Source of the DNA: FEN-1099 sp964511015
Lineage (GTDB): Bacteria; Lernaellota; Lernaellaia; Lernaellales; Lernaellaceae
Reading direction: 5' to 3'
Length of the DNA: 18,115 nucleotides
Assembly: GCA_964511015.1 (NCBI GenBank)
Contig: CAZEDX010000083.1
Location: forward strand, 1-18,115
Below the pieces are notes generated by a model, which saw nothing but the letters and a program-made list of their open reading frames with translations, was not told the DNA's origin and did no database searches. How positions within the stretch are numbered: the stretch's first letter is position 1; each line of letters starts with the position of its first letter. Of this stretch, positions 7,098 through 14,323 are shown in pieces. The translations under genes were made by a program, and so were the position numbers.

Positions 7098-7126
7098 TTG
7101 ACACACCGCATCATAACGTGTATATA
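7098..7126 (+). promoter_or_regulatory. Sigma-70 promoter of the MarR-RND-LolA-barrel operon
   Basis: TTGACA at 7098-7103, exactly 17 bases, then TATATA at 7121-7126. This is close to the sigma-70 consensus and the best promoter in the window. Expected transcription start is near 7133, leaving a leader of about 30 bases before the MarR start codon. Confidence 0.75.
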
Positions 7127-7144
7127 AAGTTCGCGTTTCGAAAT

Positions 7145-7159
7145 ATTCACGTGGTGAAT
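7145..7159. promoter_or_regulatory. Palindrome in the MarR leader, candidate autoregulatory operator
   Basis: ATTCAC (7145-7150), GTG spacer, GTGAAT (7154-7159): a perfect 6-base inverted repeat, 12-26 bases past the predicted transcription start and directly before the MarR ATG. MarR-family dimers usually bind 15-20 bp palindromes in their own promoter or leader, so this is a natural autoregulatory site. It also occupies the place where a ribosome-binding site would lie. Confidence 0.5.
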
Positions 7160-7162
7160 GAG

Positions 7163-7594
7163 ATGAGCGACCCCTTCCTCCCGGCCATCTATTCGCGGCT
7201 TCTGGCCCTACTCGACACCATTCTCGTTCTACGGGAACGAGACCCCAACTACGAGAAGCTTTCACTGCAAGAGGAACTGGCCATGGACGTCATCGCCCGG
7301 CGCGGGTCGCTGTCGATGAGCGAACTGGCCCACTTGTTGGGCCTGCTGCCCAACACCCTGACCGGGGTGGTCAATCGGCTGGTGCGCTGGCAAGTGGTCA
7401 AGCGCGAGCAGTCACCGAAGGATCGCCGGGTCGTGCTGGTGCGGCTGACCGCCCGCGGCACCCGCATGTACCGCAAACACCAGGCGTTTGTCTTCGAACA
7501 TATCGGCCGAATGCTCGAAGTACTGCAAGATGCCGAAAAAACCGCCTTTATCGGCCTGCTCGACCGTATCAGCGCCCAACTGCAGAGCGAATAA
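7163..7594 (+). CDS. MarR-family transcriptional regulator
   Basis: 143 residues from the ATG at 7163; in-frame GTG codons at 7151 and 7154 are alternatives that would add three or four residues. No strong Shine-Dalgarno is visible because the leader palindrome occupies that position. The protein has the MarR layout: an N-terminal dimer helix, a winged helix-turn-helix with SMSELAHLLGL at 51-61, recognition helix NTLTGVVNRLVRWQ at 64-77, the wing SPKDRRVVLVRLT at 84-96 with the family's D-R-R, then a long helix and C-terminal dimer helix. MarR proteins commonly repress neighbouring transport genes and are released by small lipophilic or phenolic ligands. It is the first gene of the operon and ends nine bases before the RND permease, so it very probably controls that system and itself. 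Confidence 0.88.
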   Translation: MSDPFLPAIYSRLLALLDTILVLRERDPNYEKLSLQEELAMDVIARRGSLSMSELAHLLGLLPNTLTGVVNRLVRWQVVKREQSPKDRRVVLVRLTARGTRMYRKHQAFVFEHIGRMLEVLQDAEKTAFIGLLDRISAQLQSE

Positions 7595-7603
7595 GGAGAG
7601 TTC

Positions 7604-10276
7604 ATGCGCGCTTTGACGAGACTGGTAATCCGCTTCCCTTGGCTGACCATTTTGGTGACTCTCGCCATCACGGCTTTCTTTGCGTATGAACTGCGCTTTG
7701 TACGTATCGATAACGAGGTCAAGAATTTCGTGCCCGAGATGCAGTACGACCGGCAGAGCTACCTGCGCAATGAGGAGGTTTTCGGCAGCGAGGTGGCGGC
7801 GATTCTCACCGTTTCGGTCGAACCGAACGGACCGTACCAGGACATCTTCAATCCGACCACGTTGAAGCTGGTGCAAGACCTGACCGACTACTTCCAGAAC
7901 CTGACGATCGAAGCTCCGCGCGACAAGTGGATGTGGGTCAAGCCAGAAGAGATGGCCCAGGTCAAGGAACGAAAACGGCCGTCCCGCGGCCAGTGTACGC
8001 CGGCCCTATTGGCCGACATCGAGAAACGCGAGGTGCCGTCCGACTTGGAAAACTACGTGAAGGTCGTCGGCTGCCAGCAACGCGAGACGTATGGTTCGGA
8101 GGATGTGCAGAGTCTGGCGACGACCAAGGTGATCTACGACCAGCCCATTCCCAGCGCGACCGATCCGGCGGTGATGGAACACCAGCTCATGATCGAGGAT
8201 GTATGGGAGACGGTGCCGGCCACCCAGGCGGAGGCCGACGTGGTGCGCCAGCGCATCTCCACTTGGGATCTGTACAAGAACAACATGGTCAGCCCCGACC
8301 TCAGGTCGGCCGCCATCTACATCTTCCTGCCCTCCGGCGTGACCATCGAGTTTTCCGAGAAGCTGCAGAAGCTGATGGACCAGAAGATCGCCGAAATCGA
8401 CAAGCCGAACGACGGCATCATTCTGGAAGCCGGCGGCCTGCCGATGATCTCGGTCTGGCTGGGCAAGTATCTGCAGAGCGACTTGCGCATGCTGATCCCG
8501 TTTGTTTTCGCGGTGATCATCGGCGTGTTGATCGTCAGTTTCCGCAACAAGACCGGCGTGCTCATGCCGATCGTCACCCTGGCGTTGGCCACGATCTGGA
8601 CGGTGGGTTTCACCGGTTTGTGCCGCAAACCACTTTCGATCATTACCAGCGCCCTGCCGACGCTAATTGTCTCGGTCGGCAGCGCCTACGCGATCCACGT
8701 GATCCATGCCTTCTTCGAGCACTGGCGCGACGGCATGACCACCCGTGACGGCCTGGTCGAAGCCCAGGGCAAGACCGGCATGGCGGTCGTGATGGCCGGC
8801 TTGACCACCATCGGCGGTTTCTTCTCGCTGGCCACCAGCACCGTCGTGCCGATCAAGGAACTGGGCTACTTCGCGGCCTTCGGCACCTTGGCGGCGTTGT
8901 TCATCGCCCTGACCCTGGTGCCGGTGATGCTCTCCTTCGCCTACGGTAAAAAAGTAGCCAATGCCGACCAGTTGGAGGAAGGTCGCGTCGAGCACGATCC
9001 GGGCGCGACGGCGTTCGGCCGTTTTCTGAACTGGACCGCCAATTTCGTGGTGAAACGCGGCTGGTTGACGCTGGGCATCGGTACCGCGACTCTGGCGGTG
9101 TGCATCGGCCTGGCGACGCAGGTCCGTGTGACCAGCAACATGGTCGAGTATTTCAAGGCGGACAGCCCGATCCGCACCACCGACGCCCATCTGTGCCAGC
9201 AGATCGGCGGCACCAACACCTTCTCGGTGACGATCGACAGCGGCCAGGAAGGGTTCTGGAAAGAGCCGGAAGCGCTGAAGAAGCTCGAACAACTCGAGCA
9301 GTTCGTGAAGAAGACCTCGCCGGATGTGAAGTCGAGCATTTCGCTGGTCGAGTATGTCAAAAAGATGAACATGGCCCTGCGCGAGGACCAGCCGGCCGAA
9401 TACCGCATTCCGGACACGCGGCAGGCGGTCTCGAACGCGTTGTTCCTGTTCGCGCAGAAGAGCGACACGCTGGAATCGGTGGTCGATTTCGACTACCGCA
9501 CCACACGCATCAGTTTCCGGTCGGTCAACGGCCGCACCGACGCCATGGGCAAGATCAAGGACGCGGTTGACGCCTGGTTTGTTCAGAGCTGGCCGGAGAT
9601 GGCCGGCCGGCCGGCCCCGGCCAAGTCGGTCTGGCAGACCTTGGGCGAAGTGCTCGGCCTGGTGCCGGTGGCGCGCGACATGGTCGGGGAAAAATACCAC
9701 TACAGCGGACCGAACTATTTGCGCTACGTGGTGGACCACCTAGTGGTCATCGGCCAGATCGGCTCGATCAACTTCTCGCTGGTGATCGTGTTTGTCCTGG
9801 CGCTGATCATCTTCCGCAGCCTGAGCGCCGGCTTCCTCTCGGTGCTGCCGACCATGCTCGCGGTCGCCGGCAACTTCGCGGTGATGGGGGCCTTCGGCAT
9901 CGCGCTCGACGTCGGCACGGCGCTGGTCTCGGCGGCGGCGGTCGGCGCCGGCATCGACTACGCGATCCACTACCTCAACCGCTACCGCATCGAATGCTCG
10001 TTGGGCGCGTCCATCGAACAGGCGGTGGTGCGCACGCATCTGAGCGTGGGCAAGGCGATCATCTTCAACGCGACCGCCGTCGCCCTCGGCTTCTTTGTGC
10101 TGGTCTTCAGCAACTTCCTGCCCGTCCGCCGCATGGGCCTGCTGACCGGCCTGACCATGTTCACCGCCAGCGCGATCGCCATGACGATTCTGCCCGCGCT
10201 GCTGGTGTTGATCAAACCGAAATTCGTACGCAAACTGACCGAAGCCAATCAATGCAACCACGGAGGTAAGCAATGA
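7604..10276 (+). CDS. MMPL/RND-superfamily transporter (HAE3-like hydrophobe exporter)
   Basis: 890 residues with GGAGAG just ahead of the ATG. The layout is the internally duplicated RND fold: TM1 at about 11-32, periplasmic domain 33-290, TM2-TM6 at about 296-445, TM7 at 487-508, second periplasmic domain 510-718, TM8-TM12 at about 721-868. At about 890 residues with smaller loops it fits the MMPL/HAE3 branch rather than the roughly 1,040-residue drug pumps. Family members driven by proton flow export lipids and other hydrophobic molecules (mycobacterial MmpL, hopanoid HpnN). The second half has GAGIDYAIHY with Asp785 in TM10, the likely proton-relay residue; the matching position in TM4 reads VGSAYAIH, with Ala361 in place of an acid. 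The last codons overlap the next gene as ATGA. No membrane-fusion protein gene is nearby. Confidence 0.88.
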   Translation: MRALTRLVIRFPWLTILVTLAITAFFAYELRFVRIDNEVKNFVPEMQYDRQSYLRNEEVFGSEVAAILTVSVEPNGPYQDIFNPTTLKLVQDLTDYFQNLTIEAPRDKWMWVKPEEMAQVKERKRPSRGQCTPALLADIEKREVPSDLENYVKVVGCQQRETYGSEDVQSLATTKVIYDQPIPSATDPAVMEHQLMIEDVWETVPATQAEADVVRQRISTWDLYKNNMVSPDLRSAAIYIFLPSGVTIEFSEKLQKLMDQKIAEIDKPNDGIILEAGGLPMISVWLGKYLQSDLRMLIPFVFAVIIGVLIVSFRNKTGVLMPIVTLALATIWTVGFTGLCRKPLSIITSALPTLIVSVGSAYAIHVIHAFFEHWRDGMTTRDGLVEAQGKTGMAVVMAGLTTIGGFFSLATSTVVPIKELGYFAAFGTLAALFIALTLVPVMLSFAYGKKVANADQLEEGRVEHDPGATAFGRFLNWTANFVVKRGWLTLGIGTATLAVCIGLATQVRVTSNMVEYFKADSPIRTTDAHLCQQIGGTNTFSVTIDSGQEGFWKEPEALKKLEQLEQFVKKTSPDVKSSISLVEYVKKMNMALREDQPAEYRIPDTRQAVSNALFLFAQKSDTLESVVDFDYRTTRISFRSVNGRTDAMGKIKDAVDAWFVQSWPEMAGRPAPAKSVWQTLGEVLGLVPVARDMVGEKYHYSGPNYLRYVVDHLVVIGQIGSINFSLVIVFVLALIIFRSLSAGFLSVLPTMLAVAGNFAVMGAFGIALDVGTALVSAAAVGAGIDYAIHYLNRYRIECSLGASIEQAVVRTHLSVGKAIIFNATAVALGFFVLVFSNFLPVRRMGLLTGLTMFTASAIAMTILPALLVLIKPKFVRKLTEANQCNHGGKQ

Positions 10277-11052
10277 GAGCGCGCACCATCATCATCGCCG
10301 TCGCCATGGCGACGTTGTTCCTGGCCGGCACCGTGCTGGCGCAGGCCTTGTCGGCCCAGCAGATCGCCAAGAAAAGCCTGGAGCTGGACAAAGCCACCAG
10401 CAAAATCACGACCTATCAGATGACCGTCATCAACAAGCGCGGCAGCAAGAAGGTCTACAAGTTCAAGGTATGGCAGAAGGTTTTCGCCGACGGCGAGAAG
10501 AAGCTCGTCCGTTTTCTGGAACCGGCCGACGACGCCGGCACTGGCCTGCTCACCTTCGAACAGAAAAACGCGGACGACCTGCAGTGGTTGTTCCTGCCCA
10601 GCCTCCGCAAGGCTCGCCGGTTGGCCGCCGGTGACCGCAGCAGCGAGTTCATGGGCTCCGACCTGTTCTACGAAGACCTGGCGACGATGAACGCCGACGA
10701 GTTCGAGCACAAATTGCTGAGCGAAGCGATGCTCAACGGCGTGCCCTGCTACCTGTTGGAGTCGAAGCCGAAGCCGGGCATCAACTCGGCGTATGCGCTG
10801 ATGCGTTCGTGGGTCGACAAGGCCACCTTTGTCGGGCAGAAAATGGAGATGTACGACAAGAACGGCAAGCTGATTAAGACGATGGCGGCCAAGAAGGTAC
10901 AGCAGATCAGCGGCGTCTGGACGATCGTCGAGGCGGAAATCGTCCGGGCGAACATGGGCCAAGCCAAGACCGAGCTCAACATCCTGGAACGGCAATACAA
11001 CGCGGACGTGCCGGCCAACTACTTCACGACCCAGTTCCTGGAAAACTATTGA
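10273..11052 (+). CDS. LolA-like periplasmic protein (outer membrane lipoprotein-sorting protein family)
   Basis: 259 residues, ATG overlapping the RND stop and preceded by GGAGGT, so translation is coupled. Residues 1-23 form a signal peptide ending in VLA, with no lipobox cysteine, so it is a soluble periplasmic protein. The body has the pattern of PF17131-type LolA-like proteins: antiparallel strands with YKFKVWQKVF, then KKLVRFLEPADDAGTGLL, WLFLPSLRKARRL and the family hallmark SSEFMGSDLFYEDL at 123-136. This half-open barrel fold can hold acyl chains, as LolA does for lipoproteins and LppX/LprG for mycobacterial lipids. Paired with an MMPL pump and an outer-membrane barrel, it is likely the periplasmic carrier. 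It is not the housekeeping LolA, which has a different length and neighbours. Confidence 0.85.
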   Translation: MRARTIIIAVAMATLFLAGTVLAQALSAQQIAKKSLELDKATSKITTYQMTVINKRGSKKVYKFKVWQKVFADGEKKLVRFLEPADDAGTGLLTFEQKNADDLQWLFLPSLRKARRLAAGDRSSEFMGSDLFYEDLATMNADEFEHKLLSEAMLNGVPCYLLESKPKPGINSAYALMRSWVDKATFVGQKMEMYDKNGKLIKTMAAKKVQQISGVWTIVEAEIVRANMGQAKTELNILERQYNADVPANYFTTQFLENY

Positions 11053-11065
11053 TTGTCCTTCGTTC

Positions 11066-11091
11066 GGGGGGCGCGCTGCGGCGCGCTCCCC
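11066..11091 (+). other. Strong GC-rich hairpin between the LolA-like and barrel genes
   Basis: GGGGGGCGCGC at 11066-11076 pairs with GCGCGCTCCCC at 11081-11091 (one G-U pair) around the loop TGCG. There is no T tract, so it is unlikely to terminate transcription. It sits 13 bases after the LolA-like stop and 10 bases before the ribosome-binding site of the barrel gene, where it could protect the upstream mRNA from exonucleases or set the ratio of the two products. Confidence 0.55.
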
Positions 11092-11110
11092 GGCGAATCG
11101 GGAGTTGCCC

Positions 11111-12469
11111 ATGCGTCTGTTTCGCTGGATGGTCACGATGGCCGCCTTGCTGTTGTTGGTACCCCTCGCCAACGCCGAGATGAAGATCTCCGGCGCTTTG
11201 TCCAACCAGTTCCGTGTCGAGGTGCCACAAGGCAACGATGAGGAATGGGACGTCGGCATGGCGCTGAGCACCTTCGACCTGATCGGGCGCGCCACCAACG
11301 AGGAGCGTTCGGCACGGCTGTTCGTCAATACCGATTTGCGCTACGACCCGACCGGGGTGTTCGAAGACGATCTCGAATGGCGGCTACGAGAAGCCTATGG
11401 AGGCTTCTACAGCGACTACTTCAGCTTCGAGCTGGGCAAACGTATTTACGCCTGGGGCATGGCCGACGAGTTCAACCCCACCGATCTGCTCAACCCGGAA
11501 GACATGCGCTGGTTTGTGTCGGTGGACAAGACCGACCGCAAACTGGGTGTATTCAGCGCCAACGCCACGTTGAGCTACGGCGGCTTCTCGCTGCAGGGCG
11601 TGCTCGTGCCGGTGTTCGAGCCGACCATGCTGCCGGCGGAGGACAGTCGTTGGCTGCCGTGGCAACTGGAGCGCTTGTACACGGTGATCAACGGCTTCAG
11701 CCAGTATGTCGACTACCAGCCGGACGATCGGCCCGAGCTGAATCTGGGCAACGCCGGCTATGCCGCACAATTCAAAGGCACCATCGGCCCGGTCGACATC
11801 GCGGCGGTGTACTTCGACGGGTTCGACCCGCTGCCGACCTTTGCCATCGACATGAACACGGACGCCGCCGAACTGCTTTCCGGCGGCAAGGCCTTGTTCA
11901 TCCGCCAGGAATACCAACGCTACCAGGCATACGGCGGCGGCTTCGCGCTCGCGGTCGGCAGCGTCAGCATCCGCGGCGAAGGCGCGTACTACTCGCCGCG
12001 CTACTACCTGTATGACATCGACGAATCATTGCTCGATGTCGACAACGATCTGGCGGCGTACAACGCGCTGGTCAGCTTAGAAGGACACGAATGGCGCGTG
12101 CGTAAGCCGAGCTGGTCGGCGGCCGGCGGATTCGATTGGCACCAGGGCACGCAACTCTACGTCAATTTGCAGTATGTGCACACGCAATTGCTCGATTACG
12201 AGCCGGGTCTGGTGGAAAACGAAAACGAAGGCATGGTCACCATGAAGCTCAACACGGCCTGGCTGGAAGATGACCTCCAGATCGGCGCCAATGGCGTGTA
12301 CAACGTCTTTCACGGCGACTGGTGGGCCAAGCCCTACGTGCGTTACAACCTGACTCCCGATCTGCTCGCGGAAATCGGCGGCCAGCTTTACGACGGGCGC
12401 GAAGAAACCCGCTTCGGCGAGTTCGCCAAGAACGATTTCCTTTACACGCTGGTGAAGTACTCTTTCTAG
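11111..12469 (+). CDS. DUF1302-like outer-membrane beta-barrel protein
   Basis: 452 residues from the ATG at 11111, with GGAG six bases upstream; a TTG two codons earlier would overlap that site. A signal peptide (MRLFRWMVTMAALLLLVPLANA, cleaved near residue 22) is followed by many short amphipathic strands rich in Tyr, Trp and Gly and a C-terminal YTLVKYSF, whose final Phe is the usual outer-membrane assembly signal. The segment LREAYGGFYSDYFSFELGKR then IYAWGMADEFNPTDLLNP (about 95-135) is the characteristic conserved part of DUF1302 and related barrels. These barrels occur beside MMPL pumps and LolA-like proteins and are thought to act at the outer membrane end of the same process. It is the last gene of the operon, followed by a terminator 22 bases on. 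Pore or receptor function is inferred only. Confidence 0.82.
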   Translation: MRLFRWMVTMAALLLLVPLANAEMKISGALSNQFRVEVPQGNDEEWDVGMALSTFDLIGRATNEERSARLFVNTDLRYDPTGVFEDDLEWRLREAYGGFYSDYFSFELGKRIYAWGMADEFNPTDLLNPEDMRWFVSVDKTDRKLGVFSANATLSYGGFSLQGVLVPVFEPTMLPAEDSRWLPWQLERLYTVINGFSQYVDYQPDDRPELNLGNAGYAAQFKGTIGPVDIAAVYFDGFDPLPTFAIDMNTDAAELLSGGKALFIRQEYQRYQAYGGGFALAVGSVSIRGEGAYYSPRYYLYDIDESLLDVDNDLAAYNALVSLEGHEWRVRKPSWSAAGGFDWHQGTQLYVNLQYVHTQLLDYEPGLVENENEGMVTMKLNTAWLEDDLQIGANGVYNVFHGDWWAKPYVRYNLTPDLLAEIGGQLYDGREETRFGEFAKNDFLYTLVKYSF

Positions 12470-12490
12470 CCGGCAACGAAAGAAAAATGA

Positions 12491-12522
12491 GGGGCGGGTC
12501 CGGGACCCGCCCCTTCTTGTTT
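12491..12522. terminator. Bidirectional intrinsic terminator between convergent genes
   Basis: GGGGCGGGTC at 12491-12500 pairs with GACCCGCCCC at 12504-12513, with a 3-base loop. It is followed by TTCTTGTTT on the plus strand, and the A-rich stretch on its left gives a T-rich tract on the minus strand. It lies between the stops of the barrel gene (12469) and the Bor-like gene (12537), so it can end both transcripts. Confidence 0.85.
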
Positions 12523-12536
12523 GCGGAGGGTACTGC

Positions 12537-13007
12537 TTAGTGAGCCCGAGCCGTCCGCACGTTGCTCAGGTAATTCATCGCGTTCTGCTGCGCCAGGCGG
12601 GCGTTGCTCATGCTCTCCGGCGCCACTTCTTCGACCAGGTACAGGAAGCCCGGGTCGGCCACGATCTGCGCCATCTGCTCGACGGTCAGGTTGATCGTCG
12701 CATCGGCGCGGCCGCCACGGCACTGCACGGTCACGGTGGTCGGATAGTAAATGATGCCGACGAACGCGCCGATCAGGCCGTTGACGAACGAGATTTCATT
12801 GTGAATGGTCGCATCGCCCGACGGGCAGAGTTTCTTGATGTCGACATCGTCGTTACCGATGATGCCGAACAACCAGTGCGAATGCCACTTGTCATAGACC
12901 ACCTGCCCGTTCGGCGCGCCGGCGCCGACGGTGAAGGTGTGCTTGAAGCAGCCGAAAGCCGCCAGGGCAACCATTACCAACAAAGCCGCCAACAACAGTT
13001 TCTTCAT
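12537..13007 (-). CDS. Bor/Iss-family lipoprotein with C-terminal extension
   Basis: 156 residues from the ATG at 13007, preceded by AGAGG seven bases upstream. It has a lipoprotein signal (MKKLLLAALL...LAAFGC, Cys20; the lipobox has Phe at -2, slightly off consensus). The mature part follows the Bor pattern: HTFTVG, a W-H-S-H-W-L-F-G segment, DIKKLCPSG with Cys61, then FVNGLIGAFVGIIYYP and TVTVQC with Cys96; the two cysteines are expected to pair. Bor, from phage lambda, and its homologue Iss are outer-membrane lipoproteins linked to serum survival in E. coli, but related genes occur in many chromosomes. Here about 55 residues follow the second cysteine, whereas Bor (about 97 residues) ends there. 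It lies 32 bases after the acyl-CoA dehydrogenase gene and may share its transcript. No phage genes are nearby. Confidence 0.8.
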   Translation of the reverse strand: MKKLLLAALLVMVALAAFGCFKHTFTVGAGAPNGQVVYDKWHSHWLFGIIGNDDVDIKKLCPSGDATIHNEISFVNGLIGAFVGIIYYPTTVTVQCRGGRADATINLTVEQMAQIVADPGFLYLVEEVAPESMSNARLAQQNAMNYLSNVRTARAH

Positions 13008-13039
13008 GCTTGTACCTCTTTCCTTTCCGTGTTTGAGGT

Positions 13040-14206
13040 TCATTTGTAGATCGGGTCGAGCCCGAGTCCTCTTGCAATCACCAGCTTCTGGATCTCACTG
13101 GTGCCTTCTCCAATTTCCAACAGACGCTGGTCGCGGAAGAACCGTTCTACCGCGTATTCCTTCATCAAACCGTAGCCGCCGTGGATCTGCACAGCGTCGT
13201 AAGCAATATCGCGGAAGATTTGCGAGCAATATAGCTTCGCCATCGCCGCGACCTGGCCAAAAGGTTTCTTCTGTTCGCGCAACCAGGCAGCTTTGTACAT
13301 CAGCAGTCGCGCGGCTTCAAGACGGGTCGCGGCGTCGGCGAGTTTGAACGCGTTGGCCTCAAAGTTGCCGATCGGCTTGCCGAACTGCGACCGCTCCTGG
13401 CTGTATTTGAGCGCTGCCTCGAACGCGCCTTGCGCGCCGCCCAAACCCATCGCGCCGATGGAGAGTCGGCCGCCGTCGAGCGTCATCATCATCTGCTTGA
13501 AGCCGTCCCCCTGCTTGCCCAGCAAGTTCTCTTTCGGCACGCGACAGTCTTCGAAATACAGCTCGCCAGTGTTGGAGGAGCGCCACATCAGCTTCTTGTG
13601 CATCGGCACAGCTTTGAAGCCCGGGGTACCGTTGGGCACCAGAATGCAGCTCACTTCCTTGCGGCCGTCAGGCCGAGTGCCGGTAATTGCCTGCACGATA
13701 CAAACGCCGCTGATATCACTAGCGGAGTTGGTGATGAAAATCTTCGAGCCGTTGATCACCCATTCGTTGCCGTCGAGCACCGCCGTGGTTTTCGACGCCT
13801 GCGAGTCCGAGCCGGCGTTGGGTTCGGTCAAGCCGAAGCTGGCCAGCAACTCGCCGGTGCACAGCTTGGGTAGCCAGGTTTTCTTCTGCTGCTCGTTGCC
13901 GAAGTAGTAGATCGGACCGATACCCAGCGAATTCCCCGCCGCGATCGTCGCCGCTGTGCTGCCATCAACCCGGGCAATTTCCTCCACGGCCATGATGTAC
14001 GACACGTAACCGACGTTCGAGCCGCCGTATTCCTCGGACACGAACATCCCAAACAGGCCCATCTCGCCCATCTTGCGAACCAACTCGAGCGAGAAGTGTT
14101 CCTTCTCGTCCAGTTCCGCCGCCACCGGCGCGATCTCGTTTTCCGCAAAACTACGGATCTGCTCGCGCAATATGCGCTGCTCCTCGGACAGTTCGAAACT
14201 GAGCAT
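13040..14206 (-). CDS. Acyl-CoA dehydrogenase
   Basis: 388 residues, the usual length for a short/medium-chain enzyme, starting at the ATG at 14206 with GGGAGA upstream. These FAD enzymes introduce the trans-2 double bond in acyl-CoA and pass electrons to electron-transfer flavoprotein in the cytoplasm. The domain order is complete: N-terminal helices, the flavin-contact stretch FGLTEPNAGSDS (about 124-135), the middle beta domain with KIFITNS, then the C-terminal helices with RSQFGKPI, QIHGGYGLMKEY and EGTSEIQ. Glu367 in that last motif matches the catalytic base of butyryl- and medium-chain enzymes. The chain length preferred cannot be told; branched-chain or glutaryl-type substrates are not excluded. 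It has its own promoter (14253-14281). Confidence 0.93.
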   Translation of the reverse strand: MLSFELSEEQRILREQIRSFAENEIAPVAAELDEKEHFSLELVRKMGEMGLFGMFVSEEYGGSNVGYVSYIMAVEEIARVDGSTAATIAAGNSLGIGPIYYFGNEQQKKTWLPKLCTGELLASFGLTEPNAGSDSQASKTTAVLDGNEWVINGSKIFITNSASDISGVCIVQAITGTRPDGRKEVSCILVPNGTPGFKAVPMHKKLMWRSSNTGELYFEDCRVPKENLLGKQGDGFKQMMMTLDGGRLSIGAMGLGGAQGAFEAALKYSQERSQFGKPIGNFEANAFKLADAATRLEAARLLMYKAAWLREQKKPFGQVAAMAKLYCSQIFRDIAYDAVQIHGGYGLMKEYAVERFFRDQRLLEIGEGTSEIQKLVIARGLGLDPIYK

Positions 14207-14252
14207 CCTGACTCTCCCAATTTGAGGTTGTACGCGAATTTTGCGAGGTTAC

Positions 14253-14281
14253 ATCATACGGATCGACTTGGCAGGCGACAA
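14253..14281 (-). promoter_or_regulatory. Promoter of the acyl-CoA dehydrogenase/Bor-like unit
   Basis: On the minus strand TTGTCG (complement of 14276-14281), exactly 17 bases, then TATGAT (complement of 14253-14258). The predicted start near 14246 leaves a leader of about 40 bases before the ATG at 14206. Confidence 0.55.
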
Positions 14282-14323
14282 GCGGCTGAAAAGCAAAAAT
14301 TCCAAGTGAAAAAAATCGGCCGA

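Larger units (their letters stand above)
6811..7162. other. Divergent regulatory region between protease gene and MarR operon
   Basis: This 352-base gap has no gene. It holds one good promoter for each direction (6893-6920 minus, 7098-7126 plus), an inverted repeat around the protease -35 (6902-6929), a further copy of its half-site at the MarR -35 (7093-7100) and a palindrome in the MarR leader (7145-7159). I saw no obvious function in 6930-7090. Confidence 0.7.
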
